Shown: positions 1 through 8,296 of the stretch, one piece after another
Numbering within the stretch: the stretch's first letter is position 1
How the letters are laid out: the number at the start of each line of letters is the position of its first letter
DNA from: SIG440 sp045645805
Lineage (GTDB): Bacteria > Bacillota > Clostridia > Monoglobales > Monoglobaceae
Direction: 5' to 3'
Assembly (NCBI GenBank): GCA_045645805.1
Contig: JAZRJL010000083.1
Coordinates: 1 to 64,000 of the forward strand
Length of the DNA stretch: 64,000 nucleotides
Position numbers and translations under genes: made by a program
Notes under the pieces: generated by a model
Database searches by the model: none
What the model saw: only the letters and a program-made list of their open reading frames with translations
What the model was told of the DNA's origin: nothing

Positions 1-682
1 TACGGCCGTCTTCGTTAAGACTGTAAATGCTTACACTCTCAGCAGGAATAGTATCATCTGAATATCCCATTGTGGCACAAAATCTCAAATTAAGGGTCAA
101 TTCTTCTTCCACAGAAATCTCAGCTTCTGTACGGTCAAAGGATGCATACACACTTGGAGGTTGAGCCATATAATCAATCAGATAAAAGCATATTTCATCA
201 CCTGGCTGCACAATATACTGATTTGCAGCATAGCCGGCATCTCCATACTCAGCCTGTGTATAAGGCATAATACCGTTTACAGTATAGGTTACGTCACTTT
301 CAATCCCAAATATTTTTGACAGATAATCAAAGCCGGTAATATAATCTTCTGCTGTGCTATCGGTAAAGTCTTCGCCGTACTCGGCAATATGTGCAGCCAC
401 CAGTACATCTACCGGGGTTACGTCATTTTCACCCACCGGGGATGTAAGCATGGTTGATTCTCCATATTGTCCGTCAAGATATTTTAAAGCCAGTCCCGGC
501 TCTGCCGTCAGCTGCTTACGCATAACTTCAATCTCGCCATTTACACAATCAACAACAGTAAAGCCTGCGGTAACGCTATTTATTGTACCTGTTGCAAAGC
601 TACCCAAAGGCATAAAAGTTGCAAATACTGTCAATACAAGCAGCATTGACACAAAGGTTTTTAATCTGCTTTTAATTTTCAT
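1..682 (-). CDS. Secreted protein, possible DUF4430/transcobalamin-C-like domain, 3' partial
   Basis: The frame is open from an ATG at 682 to the window edge (227 codons, no stop seen), so the C-terminus is missing. The start has a good site (AAGGAG and AAGGA just upstream). Residues 1-31 form a signal peptide (basic MKIKSRLK, hydrophobic core, cleavage near GSFA). The mature part holds segments such as DVLVAAHIAEYG, YTVNGIMPY and a GDEICFYLIDY strand. These resemble the DUF4430-type domains of Firmicute surface proteins, a fold related to the C-terminal domain of transcobalamin and intrinsic factor; this assignment is from memory and moderate. The cobalamin riboswitch in its leader supports a role in capturing B12 or a corrinoid outside the cell (inference). 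Other surface-repeat proteins remain possible. Confidence 0.75.
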   Translation of the reverse strand, partial: MKIKSRLKTFVSMLLVLTVFATFMPLGSFATGTINSVTAGFTVVDCVNGEIEVMRKQLTAEPGLALKYLDGQYGESTMLTSPVGENDVTPVDVLVAAHIAEYGEDFTDSTAEDYITGFDYLSKIFGIESDVTYTVNGIMPYTQAEYGDAGYAANQYIVQPGDEICFYLIDYMAQPPSVYASFDRTEAEISVEEELTLNLRFCATMGYSDDTIPAESVSIYSLNEDGR

Positions 683-765
683 TCCTTATCAATCTCCTTG
701 TTCCGCGTTGTAGGTTTGGTTTTATGCTGTTTAAATTCCCACCTCCGTTTTATACCGCAGACAAT

Positions 766-809
766 GAAAAAAGCTGCGGCAATTTTTCTTTCAAAAAATT
801 ACCACAGCT
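766..809 (-). terminator. Intrinsic terminator in the riboswitch leader
   Basis: Read on the minus strand, a long imperfect stem (AGCTGTGGTAATTTTT paired with AAAAATTGCCGCAGCT, loop near TGAAAG) is followed by TTTTTT. It lies between the cobalamin aptamer and the ATG at 682, so it is the likely expression platform: ligand binding would favour the terminator and switch the gene off. Confidence 0.75.
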
Positions 810-889
810 GAGTTTTTCTGTGATTTCACAATTTGTCCGTAACTGCATTTAAGCTTGCAGTACACACAAAAACGTTACTTTTTTGTAAC

Positions 890-1090
890 GCCAAAGCAGG
901 TCTTGTGACTCGCGTTTTATAGAAGCTCATCTTTCCGCATTTTTGCATCCTGCCTTCTCAGTTTCCCAATGACCGGCTTTCACCGACGGACGCAAAAACA
1001 TTAAACGCACACACCGACAGTTCCTCGTCGGGGATTCGCACCCCGTTCCCTATCTTCCGGCAAAGCCTTGTCAAATCTGACCTTTGCGGC
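890..1090 (-). promoter_or_regulatory. Cobalamin riboswitch
   Basis: On the minus strand the conserved blocks appear in order. They are AGGGAA followed by the P4-type hairpin CGGGGTGCGAATCCCCG, then CATTGGGAAACTGAGAAGGC (the P6 core), and GAGTCACAAGACCTGC at the 3' end, whose GACCT can pair with AGGTC at the 5' end. Length (about 200 nt) and order match the cobalamin (AdoCbl-type) class. A short perfect hairpin (CGTTAC/GTAACG, 873-890) follows directly and may belong to the switching region. The regulated gene encodes a secreted protein, so the element probably controls corrinoid capture. Confidence 0.9.
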
Positions 1091-1127
1091 AAAGCCGGCA
1101 CTTTGTGTGAAGTATTCAATTTTAAAT

Positions 1128-1166
1128 ATCAAAGCATTGGTCAAGTCTTTGACCATATCCTTTGAT
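1128..1166 (-). repeat. Leader hairpin upstream of the riboswitch
   Basis: The arms ATCAAAG/CTTTGAT and TGGTCAA/TTGACCA form a two-part stem separated by a small internal loop. It lies between the predicted promoter and the aptamer. Its role is unknown; it may protect the 5' end of the transcript. Confidence 0.4.
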
Positions 1167-1173
1167 TGCTTAT

Positions 1174-1202
1174 ATATTATCACCGATTAAAGACTTTTTC
1201 AA
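1174..1202 (-). promoter_or_regulatory. Sigma-A-type promoter for the riboswitch transcript
   Basis: Minus strand: TTGAAA (1202-1197), a 17 bp spacer, then TAATAT (1179-1174), about 85 bp upstream of the aptamer. Confidence 0.55.
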
Positions 1203-1220
1203 TCATAAAAACACATATAC

Positions 1221-1249
1221 ACCTTTCAAAAACACAGCTTTTGAAAGGT
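1221..1249. repeat. Inverted repeat downstream of the MFS gene
   Basis: Perfect 11 bp arms (ACCTTTCAAAA/TTTTGAAAGGT) with a 7 bp loop. The T-tract follows on the plus strand, where no gene ends. As a minus-strand terminator for the MFS gene it is weak. Orientation is therefore unresolved. Confidence 0.4.
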
Positions 1250-1285
1250 TTTTCATTATTTGTATAAACCTTGTAATATATTCTG

Positions 1286-2473
1286 TTATTTTTTACTTTT
1301 CTTTTTTTTACCAAGTACCTTAAGTCCCACAACAAGCAAGCACGGAAAGAATGCACCTGCCAAAAGTCCCGCCTTTAGCTCGCCGCCAAATATGGTTGCC
1401 GCAAAGCCAACCACCGATGGGCCGAGAGTACAGCCAACATCACCCGAAAGTGCCATAACTGCAAAAAGCGACGCACCGCCGGTTGGATATGCGGCAGATG
1501 CAAGGCTTAACGACCCGGGCCACAAAATTCCCACTGCAAAGCCACACAATCCACAAGCAACAAGAGCAAGCATAGGTATGGGCGAAAGTGCCGCAACAAG
1601 ATAGCAAAGAACAGCAAAAACACCGCAGCCAATAATACATCTTGAAAGGTCAAGTCTGTTTGCAAACTTTGAATATGTAATTCGGGAAAGTGCCATCATA
1701 ATTGAAAACGCACAAGACCCTAAAATGTCCCCTGCCGTTTTGGATATGCCAAGCGAGCTTTCGGCAAATGCTGATGCCCACTGACTTATGCCTATTTCCG
1801 AAGCTCCGCCGCACATCATAATGAGAGCAAAGCCCCAAAACTTTTTGTCGGAAAACAGCTCTTTGATTGACATTTTCTCCTTTGCCTGTGTAGCATCGTT
1901 TATGGGAACAAAAATATAATATATGAAATTAAGCAGAGGTATTATCGCCCACAAAACCGCCATATGCCGCCAGCTTTCAATACCAAATATCCATAAAAAT
2001 GCGGTTGTTGCAATTATAACAGCTGCCGAGCCAAAGCCGTACATTGAATGAAGAGCACTCATTGCCGCCGCCTTGTTTTTTGACGGACACCCCTCAACAA
2101 TGGGACTTAATATAACCTCTAAAAGACCGCCACCGATTGAGAAAAGCATAGTTGAAACAAATAAGCCAAGATAAACATTTTCCATATTCGGTGCAACAAT
2201 GCCCATGCCCAAAAGGCCAACCGCCACAAGGAGGTAAGCAAACAAGCCTGCCCTGCGATAACCAACCTTGTCTATTACAAAAATTGATACCGTATCGGTG
2301 GCAAGCTGTGAAAGGAAGTTGACAGTTACAAGCAGGGTTATCTGTGCAAGGGGAATGCCAAATTCACGGTTAAATGTAACAAAAAGCAATGGCATAAAGC
2401 AGCACACAACAGACTGTGCAAAAACACCGATATAACAGGATATGAAAGTGTGTTTAAAACCTAACTTCTTCAT
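1286..2473 (-). CDS. Major facilitator superfamily transporter
   Basis: A 395-residue integral membrane protein with about 12 hydrophobic segments and a Lys-rich C-terminal tail (GKKKKSKK). The first half carries the loop DKVGYRRAG after TM2, a variant of the MFS loop 2-3 motif. The overall length and two-halves layout fit a drug/sugar-type MFS permease. The substrate cannot be read from the sequence. It stands alone: the upstream DUF1015 gene is separated from it by a REP-like palindrome. Confidence 0.8.
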   Translation of the reverse strand: MKKLGFKHTFISCYIGVFAQSVVCCFMPLLFVTFNREFGIPLAQITLLVTVNFLSQLATDTVSIFVIDKVGYRRAGLFAYLLVAVGLLGMGIVAPNMENVYLGLFVSTMLFSIGGGLLEVILSPIVEGCPSKNKAAAMSALHSMYGFGSAAVIIATTAFLWIFGIESWRHMAVLWAIIPLLNFIYYIFVPINDATQAKEKMSIKELFSDKKFWGFALIMMCGGASEIGISQWASAFAESSLGISKTAGDILGSCAFSIMMALSRITYSKFANRLDLSRCIIGCGVFAVLCYLVAALSPIPMLALVACGLCGFAVGILWPGSLSLASAAYPTGGASLFAVMALSGDVGCTLGPSVVGFAATIFGGELKAGLLAGAFFPCLLVVGLKVLGKKKKSKK

Positions 2474-2496
2474 AAATTACCTCAAATCATAGTTTT

Positions 2497-2520
2497 GGGG
2501 CGGATAATAACCGCCCCTAC
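2497..2520 (-). repeat. REP-like palindrome (GTAG head)
   Basis: Minus strand: GTAG followed by a GGGGCGG/CCGCCCC hairpin with a short AT-rich loop. One of about twenty GTAG-headed palindromes in the window, the presumed substrates of the RAYT at 36187-36654. Confidence 0.7.
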
Positions 2521-2533
2521 ATTTTTATCTTCC

Positions 2534-3736
2534 CTACTTAATCTTCTTTGCTTCCAAATAGAAACGTTTCTCATTCGCCTCACCCATTGAGAAAGTCTTT
2601 CTTGGAAGTGCTCCGTCATTGATTACCGCCTCAAAAAGTCCGCTTTTTGATGGACAGGGAAGTATAAACCCAACAGCATCCTCTGCCTGTGAAAGGCTTT
2701 CAACAACATCTTCGCCGTGTATGTAATCAAGCTCATAACCCATATCATCAAGGAAGTTTTGAAGTGTTCCCACTTCAAGGTCAGATGATGGGTTTTTAAC
2801 ATACAACTCTTCACGCTTTTGGCCATAAACCGCAGTAATCAGCTGACTTCCCTCGGTTGCGACCTTTGATACATCATAGTATTTTTTAAATTCTGCAATA
2901 ACATTTTCAGGACTTTGCTTAAAGACCACACGATGAATAGGCTCAAATTCAAGTGCCTCGTCGTGAATATTTTCAATCTCTACAAGACAAAATCTTGCAG
3001 GATGTGTCTCTTTTTCGGTATCGGTCAACGTCTTTTTAAGGTTATCCCAGCAGGTTTTTGCAGTTGCAAGTGAATGGTTTCCGTCACCAACAGCAAAAAC
3101 AAGATTGTCCTTTGCAGACTTTGCATATTTGTTTATACGATCAATGACAGCGTCTGCCATATCTCCTGAAATCTGCCAGCCCGAAATATGACCGCCGTTT
3201 TCCTGTAAATCAAAATCATAAATTTGCTTTTCCTTTGCAATCTTACCGATTACATTGTCCTCTGCATCATTCATCAAAAGAATTGCATGGGGAAGCTCAA
3301 GGGGTGCATTTTCACGAATTTTCACTCTGGGAGGTATTCTCTCTAAAATTGTCCCCTCGGTTGCACGGATTGCACTTTTTGACCCCTTTGAAAAGTCATA
3401 ACATTCAAGGTCAATCACACCAACCACACCACGGCGGATTTTACCGCTGTTGAGGGTACGTTCAACATAGATAAGACTTTGTGAAAGCTTTGCAAAAATC
3501 TTTTTGTCTATATACTCCTGCATTTTTGCGTTTATCTTTTCAATACGGGCATCACCCTCTGAAAGAAATGCCTCGGGATAAACTATATTAAGGGTGGATG
3601 GGCTGTCGCCTACAAAGTCTGCAACCCTTTCCCAATACTTTGGCTGTGCGGTGTACTGGTCACAGGCAACCACACTCCATTTTTCCAAATCCTGCGAATC
3701 CGGCAGAAGTATATCCGCCTTGTTAAAAATATTCAT
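2534..3736 (-). CDS. DUF1015 family protein
   Basis: A 400-residue soluble protein matching the DUF1015 family in length and landmarks: N-terminal ILLPDSQDLEKWSVVACDQY, a central FAVGDGNHSLATAK block, and HPARFCLVEIENIHDEALEFEPIHR. The family is widespread in Clostridia; its biochemical role is not established. The GDGNHS segment looks like a conserved active or binding site (inference). No signal peptide or membrane segment is seen. It lies between metG and the MFS gene, with a palindrome-rich spacer on each side, so co-transcription is doubtful. Confidence 0.8.
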   Translation of the reverse strand: MNIFNKADILLPDSQDLEKWSVVACDQYTAQPKYWERVADFVGDSPSTLNIVYPEAFLSEGDARIEKINAKMQEYIDKKIFAKLSQSLIYVERTLNSGKIRRGVVGVIDLECYDFSKGSKSAIRATEGTILERIPPRVKIRENAPLELPHAILLMNDAEDNVIGKIAKEKQIYDFDLQENGGHISGWQISGDMADAVIDRINKYAKSAKDNLVFAVGDGNHSLATAKTCWDNLKKTLTDTEKETHPARFCLVEIENIHDEALEFEPIHRVVFKQSPENVIAEFKKYYDVSKVATEGSQLITAVYGQKREELYVKNPSSDLEVGTLQNFLDDMGYELDYIHGEDVVESLSQAEDAVGFILPCPSKSGLFEAVINDGALPRKTFSMGEANEKRFYLEAKKIK

Positions 3737-3776
3737 AATTCCTCCGAATATATTATGTTTTTAAAATGTCATTTTG

Positions 3777-3866
3777 GTAGGAAACAGATTTATCCGCTCT
3801 GTTTGCGGAATGCATAAATGCATTCCCTACGATTGTATTGCCTCGTAGGGGCAAACTGTGTTCGCC
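3777..3866. repeat. REP-like palindromes: inverted pair plus a third copy
   Basis: 3777-3830 is an inverted pair: GTAGG plus an AAACAG/CTGTTT hairpin on the plus strand, and a GAATGC/GCATTC hairpin ending CCCTAC (GTAG on the minus strand). At 3845 another GTAGGGGC-headed palindrome follows (GGGC/GCCC). The paired layout resembles a REPIN. It fills most of the metG-DUF1015 spacer. Confidence 0.65.
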
Positions 3867-3893
3867 CGCCTGCCGCCCGTGTAAATATTTGAC

Positions 3894-5822
3894 TTAAACA
3901 ATCTGTGCACCACTTTGAATATCATCAAGGGTGCTGGTCACAACTAATCTATCCTTATACTCAGCACTGAGAATCATACCCTGAGATTCATAACCCATCA
4001 TCTTTCTTGGCGCAAAGTTTGCTACAAACAGCACGTTTTTGCCCACTAAATCCTCGGGCTTGTAGTATTTTGCTATACCTGACAGGATTTGTCTTGTTTC
4101 GCTGCCGGTTTCAATCTTAAACTTAAGAAGCTTTGATGACTTGGGTACAGCTTCACATTCCAAAACCTTGCCTACACGGATATCAAGCTCTAAAAACTTT
4201 TCAAAATCTATGTTCTCCTTAAAGGGTTCAATCTCAATTTCAGGCTGCTTGTTTGCCGCATTTTCCTCTTCAATTTCCAAAAGCTTCTTTTCAGCATCTA
4301 TTCTTGCGAACAGCATTGCGGCATCCGCAACCTTTTGACCGTTCTTTGATGCTCCAAAGTTTTCAAGCTCTGCAAGCTCGGGCATCTTTACACCAATTGC
4401 TGCCGCAAGCTTTTCGGCAGTTTCGGGCATAAAGGGTGCAAGAAGGGATGAAATCCATTTAAGAGATTCAACAAGGCTTGCCATAACGGTCTTAAGCTCG
4501 TCTTTCTTTGCCTCGTCCTTGGCAAGTGCCCAGGGCATTGTTTCGTCAATGTACTTGTTGGCACGGTTGGGAAGCTTCCAAAGTGCATCAAGTGCATCCG
4601 CTGTACGATAGCTGTCCATAAGACGGATTGTCTCATTTTTAGCTTCCTCGGCAACTGCCGCAAGGTCGTCTTCAAATCCGGTTGATGCTGCCTTTTCAGG
4701 AACGATACCGTCAAAGTATTTATTAACCATTGCAACAGTACGGTTTGCAAGGTTGCCAAGGGTATTTGCAAGGTCGGTGTTGTATGCGGTTATTATCTTT
4801 TCATAGGTGATAGTTCCATCCTGAGCATAGGGCATTTCGTGAAGAAGATAATATCTTACCCCGTCCGTACCGAAATGACGCACCAGATCATCTGCATAAA
4901 TAACGTTGCCCAAAGACTTACTCATTTTGTCCTCGCCGCTTAAAAGCCAGGGATGACCAAACACCGATTTTGGAAGTGGCTCGCCAAGTGCCATAAGGAA
5001 TATGGGCCAGTAAATAGTGTGAAATCTCAGTATATCCTTGCCTATAATATGCACATCAGCAGGCCAGTACTTGCCGTATAGCTCGCCCTTTTCGTCGGGA
5101 GTGTAGCCAAGGGCATTGATATAGTTGGTAAGTGCGTCAAGCCATACATAAACGGTGTGCTTGTCATCAAAGCTTACAGGGATGCCCCAGCTGATACTTG
5201 TTCGTGAAACGCACAAATCCTGAATGCCGGGCTTTATAAAGTTGTTTATCATTTCCCTCTTTCTTGACTCGGGCTGAATGAAATCAGGATTTTCCTCGAT
5301 ATATTTTTCAAGACGGTCCTGATACTTGCTCATTTTGAAGAAGTATGCCTCTTCGTTGCCCTGATGAACCTCACGTCCGCAGTCGGGGCATTTGCCGTCA
5401 ACAAGCTGAGTTTCGGTCCAGAATGATTCACAGGGGGTACAGTACCAGCCTGTGTAAGAGCTTTTGTAAATATCGCCCTGGTCATAAAGCTTTTTGAAAA
5501 TCTTCTGCACGCTTGCAACGTGGTAATCATCAGTAGTGCGGATAAACTTGTCATATGACGAATTCATCAAATCCCATATATTTTTGATTTCACCTGCAAC
5601 TCCGTCAACATACGCTTGTGGTGAAATTCCGCTTTCCTCGGCAAGCTGCTGGATTTTTTGACCGTGCTCGTCTGTGCCTGTAAGAAAAAACACATCAAAG
5701 CCCTGATACCGTTTGAAACGGGCAATGGCGTCAGCAAGAACAACCTCATAGGTATTTCCGATATGGGGTTTGCGAGAGGTATACGCAATCGCAGTTGTAA
5801 GATAAAACTTTTTCTTTTCCAT
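3894..5822 (-). CDS. metG: Methionyl-tRNA synthetase
   Basis: Charges tRNA-Met in the cytosol. At 642 residues it is the long form. The class I HIGH motif appears as HIGN (20-23) and the KMSKS loop as DKMSKSLGN. A four-cysteine zinc knuckle (CTPC...CPDC) sits in the connective insert. After the anticodon-binding helical domain, a C-terminal EMAP/OB-fold tRNA-binding domain begins near residue 535 (FLELDIRVGKVLECEAVP) and runs to the end. The gene follows ruvB by 35 bp in the same direction and may be read from the same transcript. Confidence 0.97.
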   Translation of the reverse strand: MEKKKFYLTTAIAYTSRKPHIGNTYEVVLADAIARFKRYQGFDVFFLTGTDEHGQKIQQLAEESGISPQAYVDGVAGEIKNIWDLMNSSYDKFIRTTDDYHVASVQKIFKKLYDQGDIYKSSYTGWYCTPCESFWTETQLVDGKCPDCGREVHQGNEEAYFFKMSKYQDRLEKYIEENPDFIQPESRKREMINNFIKPGIQDLCVSRTSISWGIPVSFDDKHTVYVWLDALTNYINALGYTPDEKGELYGKYWPADVHIIGKDILRFHTIYWPIFLMALGEPLPKSVFGHPWLLSGEDKMSKSLGNVIYADDLVRHFGTDGVRYYLLHEMPYAQDGTITYEKIITAYNTDLANTLGNLANRTVAMVNKYFDGIVPEKAASTGFEDDLAAVAEEAKNETIRLMDSYRTADALDALWKLPNRANKYIDETMPWALAKDEAKKDELKTVMASLVESLKWISSLLAPFMPETAEKLAAAIGVKMPELAELENFGASKNGQKVADAAMLFARIDAEKKLLEIEEENAANKQPEIEIEPFKENIDFEKFLELDIRVGKVLECEAVPKSSKLLKFKIETGSETRQILSGIAKYYKPEDLVGKNVLFVANFAPRKMMGYESQGMILSAEYKDRLVVTSTLDDIQSGAQIV

Positions 5823-5857
5823 TTATATCAAATCCTTTTTATAAAAATATTCGTCAT

Positions 5858-6889
5858 TTAATGCTCGGGCTCGCAGCAGTTGTCACCGCAGGGAATTCCT
5901 AAATGCTCGTAGGCAAGACGTGTTGCCATTCTGCCTCGTGGTGTACGGTTTATAAACCCGATTTGCATAAGATAAGGCTCGTAAACATCCTCGACAGTGT
6001 CACTTTCTTCACCGATGCTTGCGGCAATGGTGTCAAGGCCAACAGGTCCGCCGCCAAAGTTGTTTATAATAGACAAAAGCATCCGCTTGTCAGTTCCGTC
6101 AAGACCTAATTTATCAACCTCAAGCTGCCTGAGGGCAAAGTCTGCAACCTGGTCGGAGATTACTCCATTTGCCTTGACCTCGGCAAAGTCACGGACACGC
6201 TTTAAAAGCCTGTTTGCAATTCGGGGTGTACCCCTTGACCGTGATGCAATCTCTGCCGCACCGCCGGGGGTAATATCGATACCCAAAATTGATGCCGAAC
6301 GGGTAATTATCTTTTCAAGGTCTTCAGGCTTATAAATCTCAAGACGGCTGATAACACCAAATCTGTCCCTAAGAGGTGCTGTAAGCGCCCCCGCTTTGGT
6401 GGTTGCACCAATAAGGGTGAACCTTGGCAAATCAAGACGGATTGACCGTGCCGACGGGCCCTTCCCTATTATTATATCCAACGCACCGTCTTCCATTGCA
6501 GGATAAAGGATTTCTTCAACGCTGCGATTAAGTCGGTGAATTTCGTCAATAAACAAAATATCGTTTTCCGAAAGGTTGGTAAGAAGTGCCGCAAGGTCGC
6601 CCTGCTTCTCAATGGCAGGTCCTGATGTGATACGGATATTTACCCCCATCTCATTGGCAATTATCCCTGCCAGAGTGGTTTTGCCAAGACCGGGCGGACC
6701 GTAAAGCAAAACGTGGTCAAGCTGTTCGCCACGTTTTTTGGCGGCTTCCATAAACACCTTTAAGTTTTCCTTTACCTTGGTCTGACCGATATAATCGTCA
6801 AGGAGCTTTGGTCTTAATGAATATTCAATTTCGTTGTCACTGCCCATCTCACGGGCGGTAACAATTCGGTTTTCGTTTTCAAATTCCAT
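5858..6889 (-). CDS. ruvB: Holliday junction branch-migration ATPase RuvB
   Basis: The motor of the RuvABC resolvasome. The 343 residues hold Walker A GPPGLGKTT, Walker B LFIDEIHRL, the sensor 1 region TLIGATTKAG, the arginine-finger region GTPRIANRLLKRVRDFA and the C-terminal winged helix (NFGGGPVGLDTIAASIGEE, RTPRGRMAT). It follows ruvA by 9 bp and completes the operon order ruvC-ruvA-ruvB. Confidence 0.98.
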   Translation of the reverse strand: MEFENENRIVTAREMGSDNEIEYSLRPKLLDDYIGQTKVKENLKVFMEAAKKRGEQLDHVLLYGPPGLGKTTLAGIIANEMGVNIRITSGPAIEKQGDLAALLTNLSENDILFIDEIHRLNRSVEEILYPAMEDGALDIIIGKGPSARSIRLDLPRFTLIGATTKAGALTAPLRDRFGVISRLEIYKPEDLEKIITRSASILGIDITPGGAAEIASRSRGTPRIANRLLKRVRDFAEVKANGVISDQVADFALRQLEVDKLGLDGTDKRMLLSIINNFGGGPVGLDTIAASIGEESDTVEDVYEPYLMQIGFINRTPRGRMATRLAYEHLGIPCGDNCCEPEH

Positions 6890-6898
6890 AGCCTTGGT

Positions 6899-7501
6899 TT
6901 AGCCTTTCATTAAGTTTTTTAAACCCTGTTTAACCATTTCTTCAACTGTGCCTGTGGTACTTGCAACGGCACGCTTTGCCTCCTGCGGTGTATAACCTAA
7001 AACAACCAACGCACCTGCCGCCTCGTCACGATCAGAGCTTGCACCGTGATAGACCTCGATTGCATCGTCTGCTGAAATATCATCAAGGCTTACATCACGG
7101 AATTTATCCTTAAGCTCAAGAACAATCCTCTCTGCTCCTTTTGCACCAAGGCCCGGGGTCTTTTGTGCAATATATTTATAATCGTTTGTGGCAACGCAAA
7201 GTGCAAACTTTGACGGCGAAATGTTTGAAAGCAAGGCAATTGCAGTTTTTGCACCCACTCGCGAAACGCTGATTATCATTTCAAAAAGCTTAAGCTCCTC
7301 CATATCCCAAAAGCCGTAAAGGTCAAAAACATCTGCTGATGCCTTGAAGTTTGAATAGGTATAAAGCTTTGCAAAATCTCCTGCTTTAAGCTTTTCAAGG
7401 GTCGGGGTGCTTGCGTAAAGACGATAGCCTACACCGCCTGCGTCAATAACCGCAAAGGTTTCGGTTTTGAGTGCAACCGTACCCGATATATAATAAAACA
7501 T
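6899..7501 (-). CDS. ruvA: Holliday junction-binding protein RuvA
   Basis: Binds four-way junctions and loads RuvB. The 200 residues contain the N-terminal OB fold (MFYYISGTVA, GVGYRLY), two helix-hairpin-helix units (ISVSRVGAKTAIALL, TPGLGAKGAERIVLELKDK) and the mobile domain III (GALVVLGYTPQEAKRAV). The ATG at 7501 was chosen over an in-frame TTG at 7519. It starts at the family's usual MFYYI and follows an AGGCGG site, which the longer version would place inside the gene. Confidence 0.96.
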   Translation of the reverse strand: MFYYISGTVALKTETFAVIDAGGVGYRLYASTPTLEKLKAGDFAKLYTYSNFKASADVFDLYGFWDMEELKLFEMIISVSRVGAKTAIALLSNISPSKFALCVATNDYKYIAQKTPGLGAKGAERIVLELKDKFRDVSLDDISADDAIEVYHGASSDRDEAAGALVVLGYTPQEAKRAVASTTGTVEEMVKQGLKNLMKG

Positions 7502-7537
7502 AAATCTTCCGCCTTTCAAAAAGCAGTTTTGTTTTTC

Positions 7538-7563
7538 CGGAACAGATAAATCCTTTCCCTACA
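7538..7563 (-). repeat. Degenerate GTAG-headed palindrome
   Basis: Minus strand: GTAGGGAAAGG...TTCCGG in the ruvC-ruvA spacer. The stem is weak. It resembles the left half of the pair at 60344-60396. Confidence 0.4.
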
Positions 7564-7608
7564 TTAAATTACACATAGAATATATTATACTATCTTTTTC
7601 CATAAAAA

Positions 7609-8094
7609 TCAACCCCAAAAGTGGGACTTGTGACTGTGTGCATGGCACACCGCAATAGCAAGTGCATCGGCTGTATCATCAGGCTTTGGAATTTCGCTAA
7701 GGCTCAAGATTGCCTTGGTCATCTGCTGAACCTGCTTTTTTTCGGCTCTGCCGTAGCCTACCACCGCCTGCTTGACCTGAAGAGGAGTATATTCATATAT
7801 AGGAATATTATGATTTTTTGCTGCAAGCACCAACGCACCCCTTGCCTGGGCAACATTGATTGCCGTTTTTTGGTTGTTGTAAAAAAACAGCTCTTCAATT
7901 GCCATAGCATCAGGGTTAAGCCGCTCAATCCAGTCGCACAGCTCGTCATAAATAACCTTCAGGCGGTCAAACATATCCTCGCCTGCCTCGGTAGTAATTG
8001 CTCCATAATCAACAGTTTTAAAACGATTTCCCTCATAATCAACACACCCCACCCCCACAATAGCATAGCCGGGGTCAATTCCAAGTATCCTCAT
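7609..8094 (-). CDS. ruvC: Holliday junction resolvase RuvC
   Basis: An endonuclease that cuts junctions processed by RuvAB. Its 161 residues show the RNase H-like fold and acidic metal ligands: Asp7 in GIDPGYAIVG, Glu in AIEELFF, and the paired Asp in DDTADALAIAVCHAH. First gene of the ruv cluster and divergent from argG, with which it shares a 200 bp control region. Confidence 0.97.
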   Translation of the reverse strand: MRILGIDPGYAIVGVGCVDYEGNRFKTVDYGAITTEAGEDMFDRLKVIYDELCDWIERLNPDAMAIEELFFYNNQKTAINVAQARGALVLAAKNHNIPIYEYTPLQVKQAVVGYGRAEKKQVQQMTKAILSLSEIPKPDDTADALAIAVCHAHSHKSHFWG

Positions 8095-8127
8095 TTTGTT
8101 TCCCTTTCACATATTCATAATACAAAA

Positions 8128-8161
8128 TGCATAAAAATTCACTTTTTTGCATAAAAATACA
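8128..8161 (+). promoter_or_regulatory. Two ArgR/AhrC-type operator boxes upstream of argG
   Basis: Two 14 bp boxes, TGCATAAAAATTCA (8128-8141) and TGCATAAAAATACA (8148-8161), start 20 bp apart, two helical turns. They match the ARG box TGAATAAAAATTCA with one and two changes. A TATAAT -10 (8213-8218) lies about 50 bp downstream, with a weak -35. The likely role is arginine-dependent control of argGH and perhaps ruvC; no regulator gene lies in the window. Confidence 0.65.
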
Positions 8162-8296
8162 AAATCTCAAAAAAAAGTGTTGCAATTTTCCAACATTGCT
8201 ATTATAATATAAAAAGCGAAATAAGACAAGCCTTTTTATGAATATAGAAATTACATAATTCATTAAGGCCTGCCACATATACAGGAGGAAATTATT

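Noticed and set aside
1021..1060. tRNA T-loop-like GGGATTCGCACCCC
   Set aside because: It belongs to the P4 hairpin of the riboswitch on the other strand; no acceptor or anticodon arms flank it.
1001..1183. 60-codon minus-strand ORF
   Set aside because: It lies inside the cobalamin riboswitch and its leader; open by chance.
7621..8154. 177-codon plus-strand ORF antisense to ruvC
   Set aside because: Mirror of RuvC with low-complexity Ile/His content and no supporting start site.
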